Shown here: positions 39,009 through 48,120 of the stretch, piece by piece
Layout: the number at the start of each line of letters is the position of its first letter
Numbering within the stretch: position 1 is the stretch's first letter
NCBI GenBank assembly: GCA_017408735.1
Contig: JAFQUB010000002.1
Coordinates: 1 to 64,000, forward strand
Reading direction: 5' to 3'
DNA: 64,000 nucleotides
Source of the DNA: Lachnospiraceae bacterium
Lineage (GTDB): Bacteria; Bacillota; Clostridia; Lachnospirales; Lachnospiraceae
The notes under the pieces: model-generated
What the model was told of the DNA's origin: nothing
Database searches by the model: none
The model's input: only the letters and a program-made list of their open reading frames with translations
Program-made: the position numbers and the translations under genes

Positions 39009-40382
39009 ATGAAGCAGGATACAATTGCAGCAATTGCTACAGGAATGACGAATTCCGGGATAGGAATTGTGCGAATAAGCGGTGAAGAAGCTTTTTCCAT
39101 AATAGATAAGATTTATAAATCCAAAGGAAATAAAATACTTTCCAAAGAAAGCTCTCATACTATTCATTATGGCCATATTTATGACGGCGACGAGATGGTG
39201 GATGAAGTGATGGTTTCGGTGATGAAAGCACCAAGGACTTATACCGGTGAAGACACGGTGGAAATTAATTGCCATGGCGGTCTTTTTATTGTGCAGAAAG
39301 TGTTGGAAACTGTTTTGAAATACGGTGCCAGAATGGCGGAACCGGGAGAATTTTCAAAACGGGGATTTTTAAATGGAAAAATGGATTTGTCAAAAGCAGA
39401 AGCTGTAATGGACTTGATTCATTCCAAATCAGAGTATGCCTATAAGAATTCTCTGAATCAGTTAAAGGGGAATTTAATGGACAAGATAAAATCCTGCCGG
39501 GAAAAGGTGATTTATGAAATTGCATTTATAGAATCTGCATTAGATGACCCGGAACACATAGATATTATCGGTTATAGTGAAAAATTGCAGGTAACAGTAA
39601 AAGAATTACAAGAAGAAATTTCAAAAATGATTGCTTCTTCTGAAAATGGAAAAATCATCAAAGAAGGAATCAAAACAGTAATTTTAGGAAAACCGAATGC
39701 CGGAAAATCTTCTCTGCTCAATGTACTTTTGGGAGAAGAACGAGCCATTGTAACAGATATAGAAGGCACCACCAGAGATGTACTGGAAGAAAGTGTAAAT
39801 CTAGGTGGAATTAAGCTTGTAATTATGGACACCGCCGGAATCCGCTCCACAAAAGATGTGGTAGAAAAAATAGGCGTAGAAAAAGCAAAAGATTATGCAA
39901 AAGAAGCAGATTTCATCATGTATGTGGTAGATTCCTCCAGACCACTAGATGAAAACGATGCAGAAATCTGCGACCTGTTAAGAGATAAAAAATCACTCGT
40001 ATTATTAAATAAAATGGATTTAACTTCCGTAATAAGCGAAGCAGAAATGCAGCAAAAAACAGGAAGCGAAGTTATATCCATATCAGCCAAAGAAAATTTA
40101 GGAATAGACAAATTAGCACAAAAAGTGAAAAAAATGTTTCTTCAAGGCGAGATTAACTTTAACGAAGACATAATGATAACCAATCTCCGTCATAAAAACC
40201 TATTACAAGAAGCATTAGAAAGCCTGAAAATGGTAGAACAAAGCATAGCAAACGAAATGCCGGAAGATTTCTATTCCATAGACCTAATGAGTGCCTACAC
40301 ATCCCTAGGCTACATCATAGGCGAAGAAGTAGAAGATGACCTTGTAGAAGAAATATTCAGTAAGTTCTGCATGGGAAAATAG
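39009..40382 (+). CDS. mnmE: tRNA modification GTPase MnmE (TrmE)
   Basis: A 457-residue GTPase that, with MnmG, installs the aminomethyl or carboxymethylaminomethyl group on the wobble uridine of several tRNAs. The N-terminal folate-binding domain (about 1-118) begins TIAAIATGMTNSGIGIVRISG. The G domain has GKPNAGKSSLLNVLLGE (about 226-242), TTRDVLEE, DTAGIR (about 277) and NKMD (about 336). The C-terminal CMGK with the active-site cysteine is intact. The start at 39009 follows AAAGGA. mnmG and rsmG follow on the same strand. Confidence 0.97.
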   Translation: MKQDTIAAIATGMTNSGIGIVRISGEEAFSIIDKIYKSKGNKILSKESSHTIHYGHIYDGDEMVDEVMVSVMKAPRTYTGEDTVEINCHGGLFIVQKVLETVLKYGARMAEPGEFSKRGFLNGKMDLSKAEAVMDLIHSKSEYAYKNSLNQLKGNLMDKIKSCREKVIYEIAFIESALDDPEHIDIIGYSEKLQVTVKELQEEISKMIASSENGKIIKEGIKTVILGKPNAGKSSLLNVLLGEERAIVTDIEGTTRDVLEESVNLGGIKLVIMDTAGIRSTKDVVEKIGVEKAKDYAKEADFIMYVVDSSRPLDENDAEICDLLRDKKSLVLLNKMDLTSVISEAEMQQKTGSEVISISAKENLGIDKLAQKVKKMFLQGEINFNEDIMITNLRHKNLLQEALESLKMVEQSIANEMPEDFYSIDLMSAYTSLGYIIGEEVEDDLVEEIFSKFCMGK

Positions 40383-40455
40383 GCGTTAGGCAAAAATGTA
40401 AAATCAAGTGAATATCCAAATAACTTGCTATAAACAAAGAAAAGAGGAATAAAAA

Positions 40456-42336
40456 ATGCCCGTATTAGAAAAAACATGTGATGTTGTAGTCGTTGGTGCC
40501 GGTCATGCCGGATGTGAAGCAGCGTTAGCATCTGCAAGACTTGGCTTAGAAACCATAATTTTTACCGTAAGTGTAGACAGCATTGCGTTAATGCCATGTA
40601 ACCCTAATATTGGTGGAAGCTCCAAAGGGCATCTGGTAAGAGAAATCGACGCTTTGGGCGGTGAGATGGGAAAAAATATAGATAAAACCTTTATACAGTC
40701 AAAAATGTTGAATGTGTCCAAGGGTCCGGCGGTGCATTCTCTAAGAGCACAGGCGGATAAAGCAGAATACAGCAGATGCATGCGTAATGTATTGGAAAAC
40801 CAGGAACATTTGACAATCAAACAGGCAGAAGTTACGGAAATTATTGTAGAAGATGGAACTATTACCGGAGTAAAAACATATACCGGAGCAACATATCACT
40901 GTAAAGCAGTGGTGCTTTGTACCGGAACATATTTAAAGGCAAGATGTCTTACCGGTGAAAGTATTACGCATACCGGCCCGAACGGACTTCAGGCAGCAAA
41001 TTATCTGACCGATTCCTTGAAGGCAAATGGTATTGAAATGTTCCGTTTTAAGACGGGAACTCCGGCGAGAATGGATAAGAACTCCATTGACTTTAGTAAA
41101 ATGGAACCACAGTACGGTGATGAAAAAGTGATACCGTTTTCCTTCAGTACCAATCCGGAAGATGTGCAGAAAGAGCAGATAGCCTGTTATCTTACTTATA
41201 CGAATGAGGAAACCCATGAAATTATTAAAAATAATTTGGATCGCTCTCCGATTTATGCAGGAATTATCGAAGGAACCGGCCCAAGATATTGTCCGTCCAT
41301 TGAAGACAAGGTAGTGAAATTTGCAGATAAGAACAGACATCAGGTATTCTTAGAGCCGGAAGGAATACATACAAATGAATGGTATGTGGGAGGTATGTCC
41401 AGTTCCTTACCGGAAGATGTTCAGGAAATGATGTACCATACCGTGCCGGGTTTGGAAAATGCAAAAATCATAAGAAATGCATATGCCATTGAATATGACT
41501 GCATCAATGCAAGACAGTTAAATCCTACGTTGGAATTTAAAAACATTAAGGGATTGTTCAGCGGTGGACAGTTTAACGGAAGCTCAGGTTATGAAGAAGC
41601 GGCAGCACAGGGCTTGATTGCAGGTATCAATGCAGCATTAAAGACTTTAAACAGAGAAATGATTGTGTTAGACCGTTCCGAAGCTTATATTGGTGTATTG
41701 ATTGATGATTTGGTTACCAAAGAAAACAGAGAGCCATATCGTATGATGACATCCAGAGCAGAGTACAGGTTATTGCTTCGTCAGGATAATGCAGATATGC
41801 GTTTGTCCGAAAAAGGTTATGAGATAGGTCTTGTTTCACAGGAACAGTATGATTTGCTGATGAAACGTAAAAAAGAAATTGCGGAAGAAATTGAGCGTTT
41901 GGAACATGCTAATATTGGTGCAAATGAAGAAGTACAGGCTTTACTTCGTGAATGTAACAGCACCGAGTTAAAATCAGGTACAACCTTGGCAGAATTAATT
42001 CGCAGACCGGAATTAAATTATGATTTACTGGCACCGATTGATAAAAACAGAACCAATACCGATTACCGTGTGGCGGAACAGGCAAATATATCTATTAAAT
42101 ATAAGGGTTACATTGACCGTCAGTTAAAACAGGTAGAACAGTACAAAAAACTGGAAACGAAAAAAATACCGGAAAACTTTGATTATGATAAGGTAGGAAG
42201 CTTGCGTATCGAAGCAAGACAGAAACTAAAATTATTCCAGCCGGTATCAATAGGTCAGGCTTCCAGAATTTCTGGGGTATCACCTGCGGATATTTCTGTA
42301 CTTTTGGTATACATGGAACAGTATCGTGGAAAATAG
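40456..42336 (+). CDS. mnmG: tRNA uridine-5-carboxymethylaminomethyl modification enzyme MnmG (GidA)
   Basis: A 626-residue FAD protein, partner of MnmE. The dinucleotide-binding motif is [20 protein letters not shown] (about 11-30). Further marks are [24 protein letters not shown] (about 49-72), the cysteine region [12 protein letters not shown] (about 275) and [24 protein letters not shown] (about 372-395). The C-terminal helical domain ends in [23 protein letters not shown] lies upstream. It follows mnmE by 73 bases, without a visible terminator. Confidence 0.97.
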   Translation: MPVLEKTCDVVVVGAGHAGCEAALASARLGLETIIFTVSVDSIALMPCNPNIGGSSKGHLVREIDALGGEMGKNIDKTFIQSKMLNVSKGPAVHSLRAQADKAEYSRCMRNVLENQEHLTIKQAEVTEIIVEDGTITGVKTYTGATYHCKAVVLCTGTYLKARCLTGESITHTGPNGLQAANYLTDSLKANGIEMFRFKTGTPARMDKNSIDFSKMEPQYGDEKVIPFSFSTNPEDVQKEQIACYLTYTNEETHEIIKNNLDRSPIYAGIIEGTGPRYCPSIEDKVVKFADKNRHQVFLEPEGIHTNEWYVGGMSSSLPEDVQEMMYHTVPGLENAKIIRNAYAIEYDCINARQLNPTLEFKNIKGLFSGGQFNGSSGYEEAAAQGLIAGINAALKTLNREMIVLDRSEAYIGVLIDDLVTKENREPYRMMTSRAEYRLLLRQDNADMRLSEKGYEIGLVSQEQYDLLMKRKKEIAEEIERLEHANIGANEEVQALLRECNSTELKSGTTLAELIRRPELNYDLLAPIDKNRTNTDYRVAEQANISIKYKGYIDRQLKQVEQYKKLETKKIPENFDYDKVGSLRIEARQKLKLFQPVSIGQASRISGVSPADISVLLVYMEQYRGK

Positions 42337-42345
42337 GAGAAACAG

Positions 42346-43077
42346 ATGAGCAAATATGACATTACTTCTTTAAAAAAAGGTTGTAAAGAGCTGGGAATAG
42401 AATTATCAGAGCAACAGGTAGAACAGTTTTTAAAGTTTTATGAGCTTTTAGTAGAATGGAATAAGGTTATGAATTTAACCGGAATCACAGAATATGAAGA
42501 AGTTATCAGCAAACATTTTTTAGATAGTCTGCTTCTAGTAAAAGCATATGATATGAATTCTGTGGAAAGCATTATAGACATCGGAACCGGTGCAGGCTTC
42601 CCGGGTATACCGTTAAAAATAATTTTTCCGGAAAAAAAGTTTGTATTATTGGACTCTTTGGGGAAAAGAATCAAATTTTTAAATGCAGTTGTGGATAACT
42701 TAGGCCTTGATCAGATTGAATTAATACACGGCAGAGCAGAAGATTATGCAAAAAAAGAAGAATACAGAGAACAATTCGACTTGGCAGTATCCAGAGCAGT
42801 AGCAAATCTAGCTTCCCTTTCTGAATACTGTATTCCGTTTGTAAAGGTAAAAGGAGCCTTTATTCCTTATAAATCAGGAAGTATTGAAGAAGAATTGCAA
42901 CAGGCAGAAAAAGCAGTATCCATTCTTGGAGGAAAGAAGAAAGAATGCAAAGAATTGTTGCTTCCTGATACAGATATTACGCGGTCTTTTGTGTTGATTG
43001 AAAAGATGAAGGGGACTTCGAAGAAGTATCCTAGAAAGGCTGGATTACCGACGAAGGAGCCGTTGGGGCAGGCGTAA
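42346..43077 (+). CDS. rsmG: 16S rRNA (guanine-527-N7)-methyltransferase
   Basis: A 243-residue RsmG (GidB) methyltransferase. The SAM site is IDIGTGAGFPGIPLKI (about 78-93), then FVLLDSLGKRIKFL (about 101-114) and the motif AVSRAVANL (about 147). The C-terminus KYPRKAGLPTKEPL is the family end signature. Its start is nine bases after mnmG, so the two are co-transcribed. Loss of this enzyme gives low-level streptomycin resistance in other bacteria. Confidence 0.97.
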   Translation: MSKYDITSLKKGCKELGIELSEQQVEQFLKFYELLVEWNKVMNLTGITEYEEVISKHFLDSLLLVKAYDMNSVESIIDIGTGAGFPGIPLKIIFPEKKFVLLDSLGKRIKFLNAVVDNLGLDQIELIHGRAEDYAKKEEYREQFDLAVSRAVANLASLSEYCIPFVKVKGAFIPYKSGSIEEELQQAEKAVSILGGKKKECKELLLPDTDITRSFVLIEKMKGTSKKYPRKAGLPTKEPLGQA

Positions 43078-43154
43078 CGGGCTGTGCTTGGCAAGCCATA
43101 CATAAAGTTACGCTGTACCCGAACGTAACAAAATGAATAAGTTCATATAGTTCT

Positions 43155-43187
43155 AAAAATTCCGTGGTTTTTATCACGGAATTTTTT
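43155..43187 (+). terminator. Terminator of the mnmE-mnmG-rsmG operon
   Basis: Perfect 12-base arms (43155-43166 and 43175-43186) with an eight-base loop and a T-run in and after the second arm. The rest of the gap to 43400 holds no credible gene. Confidence 0.85.
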
Positions 43188-43336
43188 GTAGGTGGATAAT
43201 ATATCTTCTGTGTATTTCTTATGATAAATCTAGTTACATATAATTCTTGAAGCCATTTATTTTAGCAAATGACTTTTTTAAACTTGGCGGTTTCCAAGAA
43301 CAGTTGCTCCACTTATGAGCGTACTGTCAACCACCA

Positions 43337-43368
43337 ATAAAAAAAGCAAGCCTTAAATGACCTGCTTT
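43337..43368 (-). terminator. Terminator after the alpha/beta hydrolase gene
   Basis: A ten-base stem with two G-U pairs (43343-43352 and 43359-43368), a six-base loop and a T-run on the minus strand, 31 bases beyond the stop. Confidence 0.75.
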
Positions 43369-43399
43369 TATATTTAAGTTAAATTTCCCTTATGATGAA

Positions 43400-44341
43400 T
43401 TATCCAAGAAAAATTTCCACCTGCTCTAACAATTTATCCGGAGCCTCCAACTGTGGAAGATGTTTTGTTTTCTTAATAGTATAAGATTCAATGGAAGGAT
43501 TATAGTAAGAATAATTATCAATGGTAGTCTGAATATCTGTTTCTTCAGAACCACCGATAATATAAATACTATGATTAATATTTTTCAAGGAATGAATAAT
43601 ATTAATGTTGGTATATCGTCCTTTCAAACTTGCAAATAAATATTTCGCATTTCCAAGATTGGATGATTCATAATAGGTATCAATGTAACTTTGATTCACC
43701 TTAAATGGATTAAAGTAGTATTCTTCAACAAATTTATGCTCCATGTTGTGTTTCATGGCATATAAATTGTAAAGTAAAGTTCCAAAAATCGGTGTTTCGA
43801 TTAATAATTTCAATGTCTTGGTGCGTTTGGATGGAATTTCATTCAAACGATACAAACTCATCGGATTAATTAGAATAATTTTGTTAAAAAGAGAAGCATC
43901 GTTTCCGCAGGCTGTAATGATAAGCGGAGCAGAATCTCCGGTAACCATAACGTCTGTTTTGTGACCAATGATATTTTTAACAAAATCAGAAATTAATTGT
44001 ACATATAAAAAATTTGTGTAAGTCAGATTTGGTTTGTCGGAACGTCCACAGCCAAGTAAATCAATGGTATAGACGGTGTGCTTTTTTGCTAAATCTGAAA
44101 TCATTTCGTTCCATTCGCAGGAAGAACTCCCTGTAGTTAAATCATGAATTAATAACAGTGGAGAACCTGTTCCCTGTTTTGTATAGTATATTTTTCCAAA
44201 TCTCCATTCGTAAAAGAATCCCAATTCAGATTTTAATAATTCCCGGATAGTCGCTGTAAAAGTTAAAAATTTATTCAAAAGATGTATACTTACCACACTA
44301 AGTGAAGTAAATAGAAATAAGTTTTTAAACTTTCTTTTCAT
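43400..44341 (-). CDS. Alpha/beta-fold hydrolase, membrane-anchored
   Basis: A 313-residue hydrolase with a hydrophobic N-terminal segment (about 8-26) that may anchor it in the membrane. The fold is seen from GSPLLLIHDLTTGSSSCEW (about 58-76, oxyanion region), YTIDLLGCGRSDKP (about 91-104) and a nucleophile elbow TGDSAPL (about 135-141, Ser in GDSAP). The catalytic His is likely the one in TKKTKH-like TIKKTKHLPQLEAP near 294. The elbow has Asp before Ser (GDSxP) rather than the usual GxSxG second Gly, as in haloperoxidase/epoxide-type relatives. Substrate unknown. It has its own promoter and terminator. Confidence 0.83.
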   Translation of the reverse strand: MKRKFKNLFLFTSLSVVSIHLLNKFLTFTATIRELLKSELGFFYEWRFGKIYYTKQGTGSPLLLIHDLTTGSSSCEWNEMISDLAKKHTVYTIDLLGCGRSDKPNLTYTNFLYVQLISDFVKNIIGHKTDVMVTGDSAPLIITACGNDASLFNKIILINPMSLYRLNEIPSKRTKTLKLLIETPIFGTLLYNLYAMKHNMEHKFVEEYYFNPFKVNQSYIDTYYESSNLGNAKYLFASLKGRYTNINIIHSLKNINHSIYIIGGSEETDIQTTIDNYSYYNPSIESYTIKKTKHLPQLEAPDKLLEQVEIFLG

Positions 44342-44381
44342 AAGAAACTCCCTTTCTATAGTTGTTTTTACAAGTACTTAT

Positions 44382-44410
44382 ATTATAGTCCAAGATGATG
44401 ATATATACAA
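44382..44410 (-). promoter_or_regulatory. Promoter of the alpha/beta hydrolase gene
   Basis: Minus-strand TTGTAT (44405-44410), a 17-base spacer and TATAAT (44382-44387). The gap up to 44660 otherwise shows no gene. Confidence 0.7.
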
Positions 44411-44659
44411 GGATATAAAAATAAATTCCTGTGAAAAAGAAATCTATTTGTTTTTTGGGCTCCTTAAAATTATATGGAAAATTTGCACAATAATAGAGGA
44501 AAAAGAAGCGAAGATGGACAAATAATATGGATTATTCGTTGAATAAGAGCAAAAAATGGAAAAGGAAATGGGGAGCAGTTAGAATATAAATTAATATAAG
44601 ATATAGAAAGATTTTTGAGAATTATCAAGAATTTTGCAGATAAGGAAGGAGAAAGAGAT

Positions 44660-44827
44660 ATGAATGATAAACAAAGAGCGATTTTTAGAATTATTATAGC
44701 TGTAATATTTGTAATAGGTGGAGGCGTGTATTTGTTTCAAAGGGAACTTTTATGTGCGGCGGTATTTATCCTAGTGGGAATTCTGTTTGGCTTTAAAGCA
44801 ATAAAAGGCGGCAATAAGGAGGGATAA
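44660..44827 (+). CDS. Small two-helix membrane protein
   Basis: A 55-residue protein with two hydrophobic segments: FRIIIAVIFVIGGGVYLF (about 9-26) and LLCAAVFILVGILFGFKAI (about 30-48), and a basic tail. The start at 44660 follows AAGGAGAAAG. It lies three bases before the ABC ATPase gene on the same strand, so it may be a part of that transporter operon. I do not recognise the family. Confidence 0.65.
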   Translation: MNDKQRAIFRIIIAVIFVIGGGVYLFQRELLCAAVFILVGILFGFKAIKGGNKEG

Positions 44828-44830
44828 GTA

Positions 44831-45529
44831 ATGTTAAATATCAAAAATCTTTCTATATGGTATAAAAAAGAAAAAAACATAATTGACAACGGAAACTTTA
44901 GTATTAATTCTAATTGCATTATTGGTCTATTGGGAATTAACGGTGCAGGAAAAACAACACTGATGAATACCATCAGTGGAATACATACTAAATTTGAGGC
45001 TGAGGAAATAAACAGTAATGGAAAAGAAGTTTCCTTTTCTCAGGATGAATTTCGAAGAATGCGGTATACCGTATTCACCGATGAACAGGCATTTAAATAT
45101 TGGACGTTTGCTGAATATAAAAATTATATCGAAAAAGTGTATAAGAAAAAAATGGAAAAGGAATATCTTCAATATTTGGTGGAAGGTTTTCAATTTGGAG
45201 ATTATCAAAACCAATATATTCAAAATCTGTCTACCGGAAATAAGAAGAAAGTATTTTTAATTGCAGGATTTGCACTACAATTGCCATTATTAATTTTGGA
45301 CGAGCCTTTGGATGGTCTGGACTTTGCGGCGGCAGAATTTTTGTACCAGCTTTTGCCACAGCATAAAAAGTATGGAAGTGTTTTAATGAGTTCACATATT
45401 GCAGAAAGTTTTGAGAGAACCTGTGATAAAATCTTACTGCTAAATCAGGGAAAGCTTACCACAAAAATGGTTTCTGACAATATGGATATTCGAAAAGACT
45501 TAAAGGAGTGGTTGCATGAGGGAAAGTAA
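44831..45529 (+). CDS. ABC transporter ATP-binding protein
   Basis: A 232-residue ATPase. Walker A is LLGINGAGKTTLMNTI (about 33-48). The signature is NLSTGNKKKVFLIAGFA (about 134-150). Walker B is LLILDEPLDGLDF (about 154-166), followed by SSHI (about 188). Compact length with no accessory domain. The permease gene overlaps its 3' end by 14 bases. Substrate is unknown; position next to the agr-like genes suggests peptide export or immunity, which is inference. Confidence 0.88.
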   Translation: MLNIKNLSIWYKKEKNIIDNGNFSINSNCIIGLLGINGAGKTTLMNTISGIHTKFEAEEINSNGKEVSFSQDEFRRMRYTVFTDEQAFKYWTFAEYKNYIEKVYKKKMEKEYLQYLVEGFQFGDYQNQYIQNLSTGNKKKVFLIAGFALQLPLLILDEPLDGLDFAAAEFLYQLLPQHKKYGSVLMSSHIAESFERTCDKILLLNQGKLTTKMVSDNMDIRKDLKEWLHEGK

Positions 45530-46652
45530 AATGTTTTTATGGGATTTTATTACCCCTAAAAAGATAAAAAACTATGTGCTGTATCTTATTGTGTTTGCCG
45601 TACTTACCGGAATTCTTTTTGAAGATAAAGAGATATTTCATATAAATAGTTTTGCTTGTAGTACAATTGGAATCGGCATTGCATTTACATCCACTGCTTA
45701 TGTGATTTATACGTATTCCATTTTTGAAAATATTAAATTATATCTGACGTTGCCTATAAGTAAATGGAAGTTATTTGGTGCATATTTTGCTGCATTATGG
45801 GTATGTACAATAATTCAGAGAATTTCTTTTGTAATTGTTGTTCTTGTGAATTATGGAAGTAATATTTTAGAGAACAGTATTTTACTAATAGTAAATTCAG
45901 GGGTAGCAGTATTAATTAATATCGGTATTTTATTAGGCAAAAATGGAAAACGAAAAGTAATAGTATTTAAAAATACTATATTGCTTATTTTGCTATTCCT
46001 TTTTGGAGGAATGAATTTACATTTCGGATACAAATTAGTGCTGGTATTTTTCATAGGTGTGGGTGGAATTGTTACTTGGCGAAAAAGTGTGGTTACAGAT
46101 TTGATTATCACCCACGAACCGAAAAATAAGCTTTTAGCTCAAAAAGGAATTAGGAACTATTTTTTAAAGGTTGTTTTTGCTGAAAAAATATACATAGTTA
46201 ATACTATCTGTATTGTGGCGTTTATGCTTGTATTGTGTTTGATTAGCAGGGAGAATCCTATTCTATTTCAGCTAGTTTGGTGTATTGGTGCCATTAATAC
46301 CCCTTTTGTCACCATGATTTCCAGTGATGTGTGGGTTGCAAGACACATTGATATGCTTCCCGAAAAACAAAATAATATTTACCGGCAGTATGGAAGATTT
46401 TTATGCGGCTATTTTCTAGCAGTGAATATGGTAATTATAGGAGCAAAAAGTGTGGTCAGTGAGGTTGTAGCATCGGATGTGTTTTTTGCATTGTTTCTTG
46501 CCATTTTAGAAACAATATCGGCAGTTTTTATTGAGAAGAAGTATCGGATTACAGGTTGGCAGACCAAACAGGAATTGTGGAAGAACCCAAGAAAATATGT
46601 GCTTCCGCTCATAGTGTTTGTGGTGGTTTCCATTTACTATGCTATCATATAA
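45516..46652 (+). CDS. ABC transporter permease-like membrane protein
   Basis: A 378-residue protein with about ten hydrophobic segments (for example NYVLYLIVFAVLTGILF and FACSTIGIGIAFTSTAYVIY near the start, and YVLPLIVFVVVSIYYAII at the end). There is no ATPase motif. It overlaps the upstream ATPase gene, so the two are translationally coupled and form one exporter. It ends directly before a very strong terminator. Confidence 0.78.
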   Translation: MRESKMFLWDFITPKKIKNYVLYLIVFAVLTGILFEDKEIFHINSFACSTIGIGIAFTSTAYVIYTYSIFENIKLYLTLPISKWKLFGAYFAALWVCTIIQRISFVIVVLVNYGSNILENSILLIVNSGVAVLINIGILLGKNGKRKVIVFKNTILLILLFLFGGMNLHFGYKLVLVFFIGVGGIVTWRKSVVTDLIITHEPKNKLLAQKGIRNYFLKVVFAEKIYIVNTICIVAFMLVLCLISRENPILFQLVWCIGAINTPFVTMISSDVWVARHIDMLPEKQNNIYRQYGRFLCGYFLAVNMVIIGAKSVVSEVVASDVFFALFLAILETISAVFIEKKYRITGWQTKQELWKNPRKYVLPLIVFVVVSIYYAII

Positions 46653-46654
46653 AA

Positions 46655-46706
46655 TGCACTTTAAATGTCAGTGAAGCAGTATCTGACATTTAAAGTGTAT
46701 TTTTTT
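46655..46706 (+). terminator. Strong terminator of the ABC transporter operon
   Basis: Perfect 15-base arms (46657-46671 and 46683-46697) with an 11-base loop and a long T-run. It separates the exporter from the agr-like genes. Confidence 0.9.
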
Positions 46707-46781
46707 AAAGGGGACATAAAGAAATTACCGACTATTGGTATGTAAAATAATACGAAAAATATGTATTATAGATGGAAAAAA

Positions 46782-46810
46782 TTGAAAGATGATGCAGAGC
46801 AGGCTATACT
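46782..46810 (+). promoter_or_regulatory. Promoter of the agrB-like gene
   Basis: TTGAAA (46782-46787), a 17-base spacer and TATACT (46805-46810), 36 bases before the AgrB start. Confidence 0.7.
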
Positions 46811-46846
46811 CCTAAATATATGAGAAAAATATAAGGGAGGAAAAGG

Positions 46847-47464
46847 ATGTATAGAAAAATATCAGAAAAACTGGTAAATTCCTATCCTTGTGATTGGGAG
46901 AGTAATATACGGATGAAAGAAACCTGTATTTGTGGAGTAGAAATTGTATGTTCCACAATTGTGAATCTATTGCTCATTATTATACTGGCATGTATTTCTT
47001 CGAAAGAATTAGAAGTCTTCTTGTTTTTTATGGTATATGGAAGTATGAGATTATATTCCGGTGGAATTCATGCAAAGAATCACTTTAGATGTATTCTTTA
47101 TTATAGCACTATGCTTTTTGCCAGTGTGTATGCAGCAGAATATCTGGCAGAATTTAAAGGAGGAATTTACATTTTAGGAGTTCTGGTACCGGGAATAGCG
47201 TTGGGAAGTAATTATGTATATGGTGGAAAACAAAAAAAATTAGAAGAAACGGAAAGTAGAAAATATGCAAAAACCTGTAGAGTTATAACTGCTATTTTAA
47301 GTGTACATTTGGTTATTGTGTGTATGGTGCAGTGCATCTGGTGGGACAGTATTGCTTTAGAATTTCGAAGCTATTTTTATATTCAGGCTTTTGCAATGCT
47401 GTTTCAAAGTATTTCTTTATTTTTAGATAGAAAGCAATGTAAAGGAGGTGCATTACTATTCTAA
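46847..47464 (+). CDS. agrB: AgrB-like autoinducer-processing membrane protease
   Basis: A 205-residue membrane protein of the accessory gene regulator B family, which cleaves and cyclises an AgrD propeptide. The catalytic pair is in GGIHAKNHFRCI: His at about 76 and Cys at about 83, spaced as in AgrB. Preceding RLYSGG agrees with the family. Six hydrophobic segments follow (LLLIIILACISS; FLFFMVYGSMRLY; YILGVLVPGIALG and others). GGGAGGAAAAGG lies before the ATG. Its own promoter precedes it, and a degenerate ABC ATPase gene begins two bases after its stop. A matching AgrD-like peptide is encoded 1.5 kb downstream. Confidence 0.9.
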   Translation: MYRKISEKLVNSYPCDWESNIRMKETCICGVEIVCSTIVNLLLIIILACISSKELEVFLFFMVYGSMRLYSGGIHAKNHFRCILYYSTMLFASVYAAEYLAEFKGGIYILGVLVPGIALGSNYVYGGKQKKLEETESRKYAKTCRVITAILSVHLVIVCMVQCIWWDSIALEFRSYFYIQAFAMLFQSISLFLDRKQCKGGALLF

Positions 47465-47466
47465 GG

Positions 47467-48081
47467 ATGGAATTAGACACAAAGGAAAACGGTGATAAAT
47501 TAAAACTAGAACTAGAAGGCGAAAAAATTGTGGCAATTATATGTTCGGATGAAAAAATAAGGGAAACAATACTTCAATTGTTGTCAGGAAAAAATATTGC
47601 CACAGGAGAATGTATATTAAATCATATCAGTACGACAAAAAGCATTAAAGAGTATAAGAAAAAAGTGGATTGTATTAATCCAAAAGAGATTTCTTCCCAA
47701 TTGACGGTTCGTAATTATCTGATTTTTTATGGAATGGTTTCCGACATATATTCTGAAAAACTGGTAGAAGAATTTTCAGATATTTTCAAAGCATTGCAGA
47801 TGGAAGAAGTGTTAGATAAGAAAGTTGATGAGTTATCTTGTTTCGAACGGATTTTAGTTAGGTGTGTTGCTGCAAGGCTAAAAAAAGTAGAATTACTTCT
47901 AGGCAATCATATTCTGGAAAACAAAACGGCAGAAGAACAGATACAATTATTAAATTTTTTAAAGCAGTATTTTGTGAAAAATTCATGTAAGTGTATACTA
48001 TTTGAAAATGAGAAGGAGAATATAGATAGAATTATTGATGAAGTGATGGTAATAGAAGATTTGCTTGAATGCAGAAAATAA
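47467..48081 (+). CDS. Degenerate ABC ATPase-like protein
   Basis: A 204-residue protein that keeps the outline of an ABC ATPase but lacks the catalytic motifs. At the Walker A place it reads ICSDEKIRETILQLL (about 28-42), without Gly-Lys-Ser/Thr. The region like the signature is DELSCFERILVRCVAARLKK (about 121-140), and the region like Walker B is ELLLGNHILENK (about 143-154), lacking the acidic pair. The surroundings such as VRNYLIFYGMV resemble the helical domain of peptide-exporter ATPases. Probably it cannot hydrolyse ATP. An SD-like AAAGGAGGT sits within the end of agrB, 18 bases before the ATG. A regulatory or scaffold role is inference. Confidence 0.72.
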   Translation: MELDTKENGDKLKLELEGEKIVAIICSDEKIRETILQLLSGKNIATGECILNHISTTKSIKEYKKKVDCINPKEISSQLTVRNYLIFYGMVSDIYSEKLVEEFSDIFKALQMEEVLDKKVDELSCFERILVRCVAARLKKVELLLGNHILENKTAEEQIQLLNFLKQYFVKNSCKCILFENEKENIDRIIDEVMVIEDLLECRK

Positions 48082-48089
48082 GCTATACT
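48061..48089 (+). promoter_or_regulatory. Promoter for the agrA-like regulator
   Basis: TTGCTT (48061-48066), a 17-base spacer and TATACT (48084-48089), lying in the 3' end of the previous gene. Its GCTATACT context matches the agrB promoter. Confidence 0.55.
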
Positions 48090-48120
48090 AAAGCCAATGA
48101 GAGGAAAAGGAGAGAAAATA

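Noticed and set aside
43191-43336. Possible gene remnant on the minus strand (short frame reading VVDSTLISGATVLGNRQV)
   Set aside because: Only about 18 codons are open, other frames are interrupted, and I cannot match it with any family. It could equally be random.
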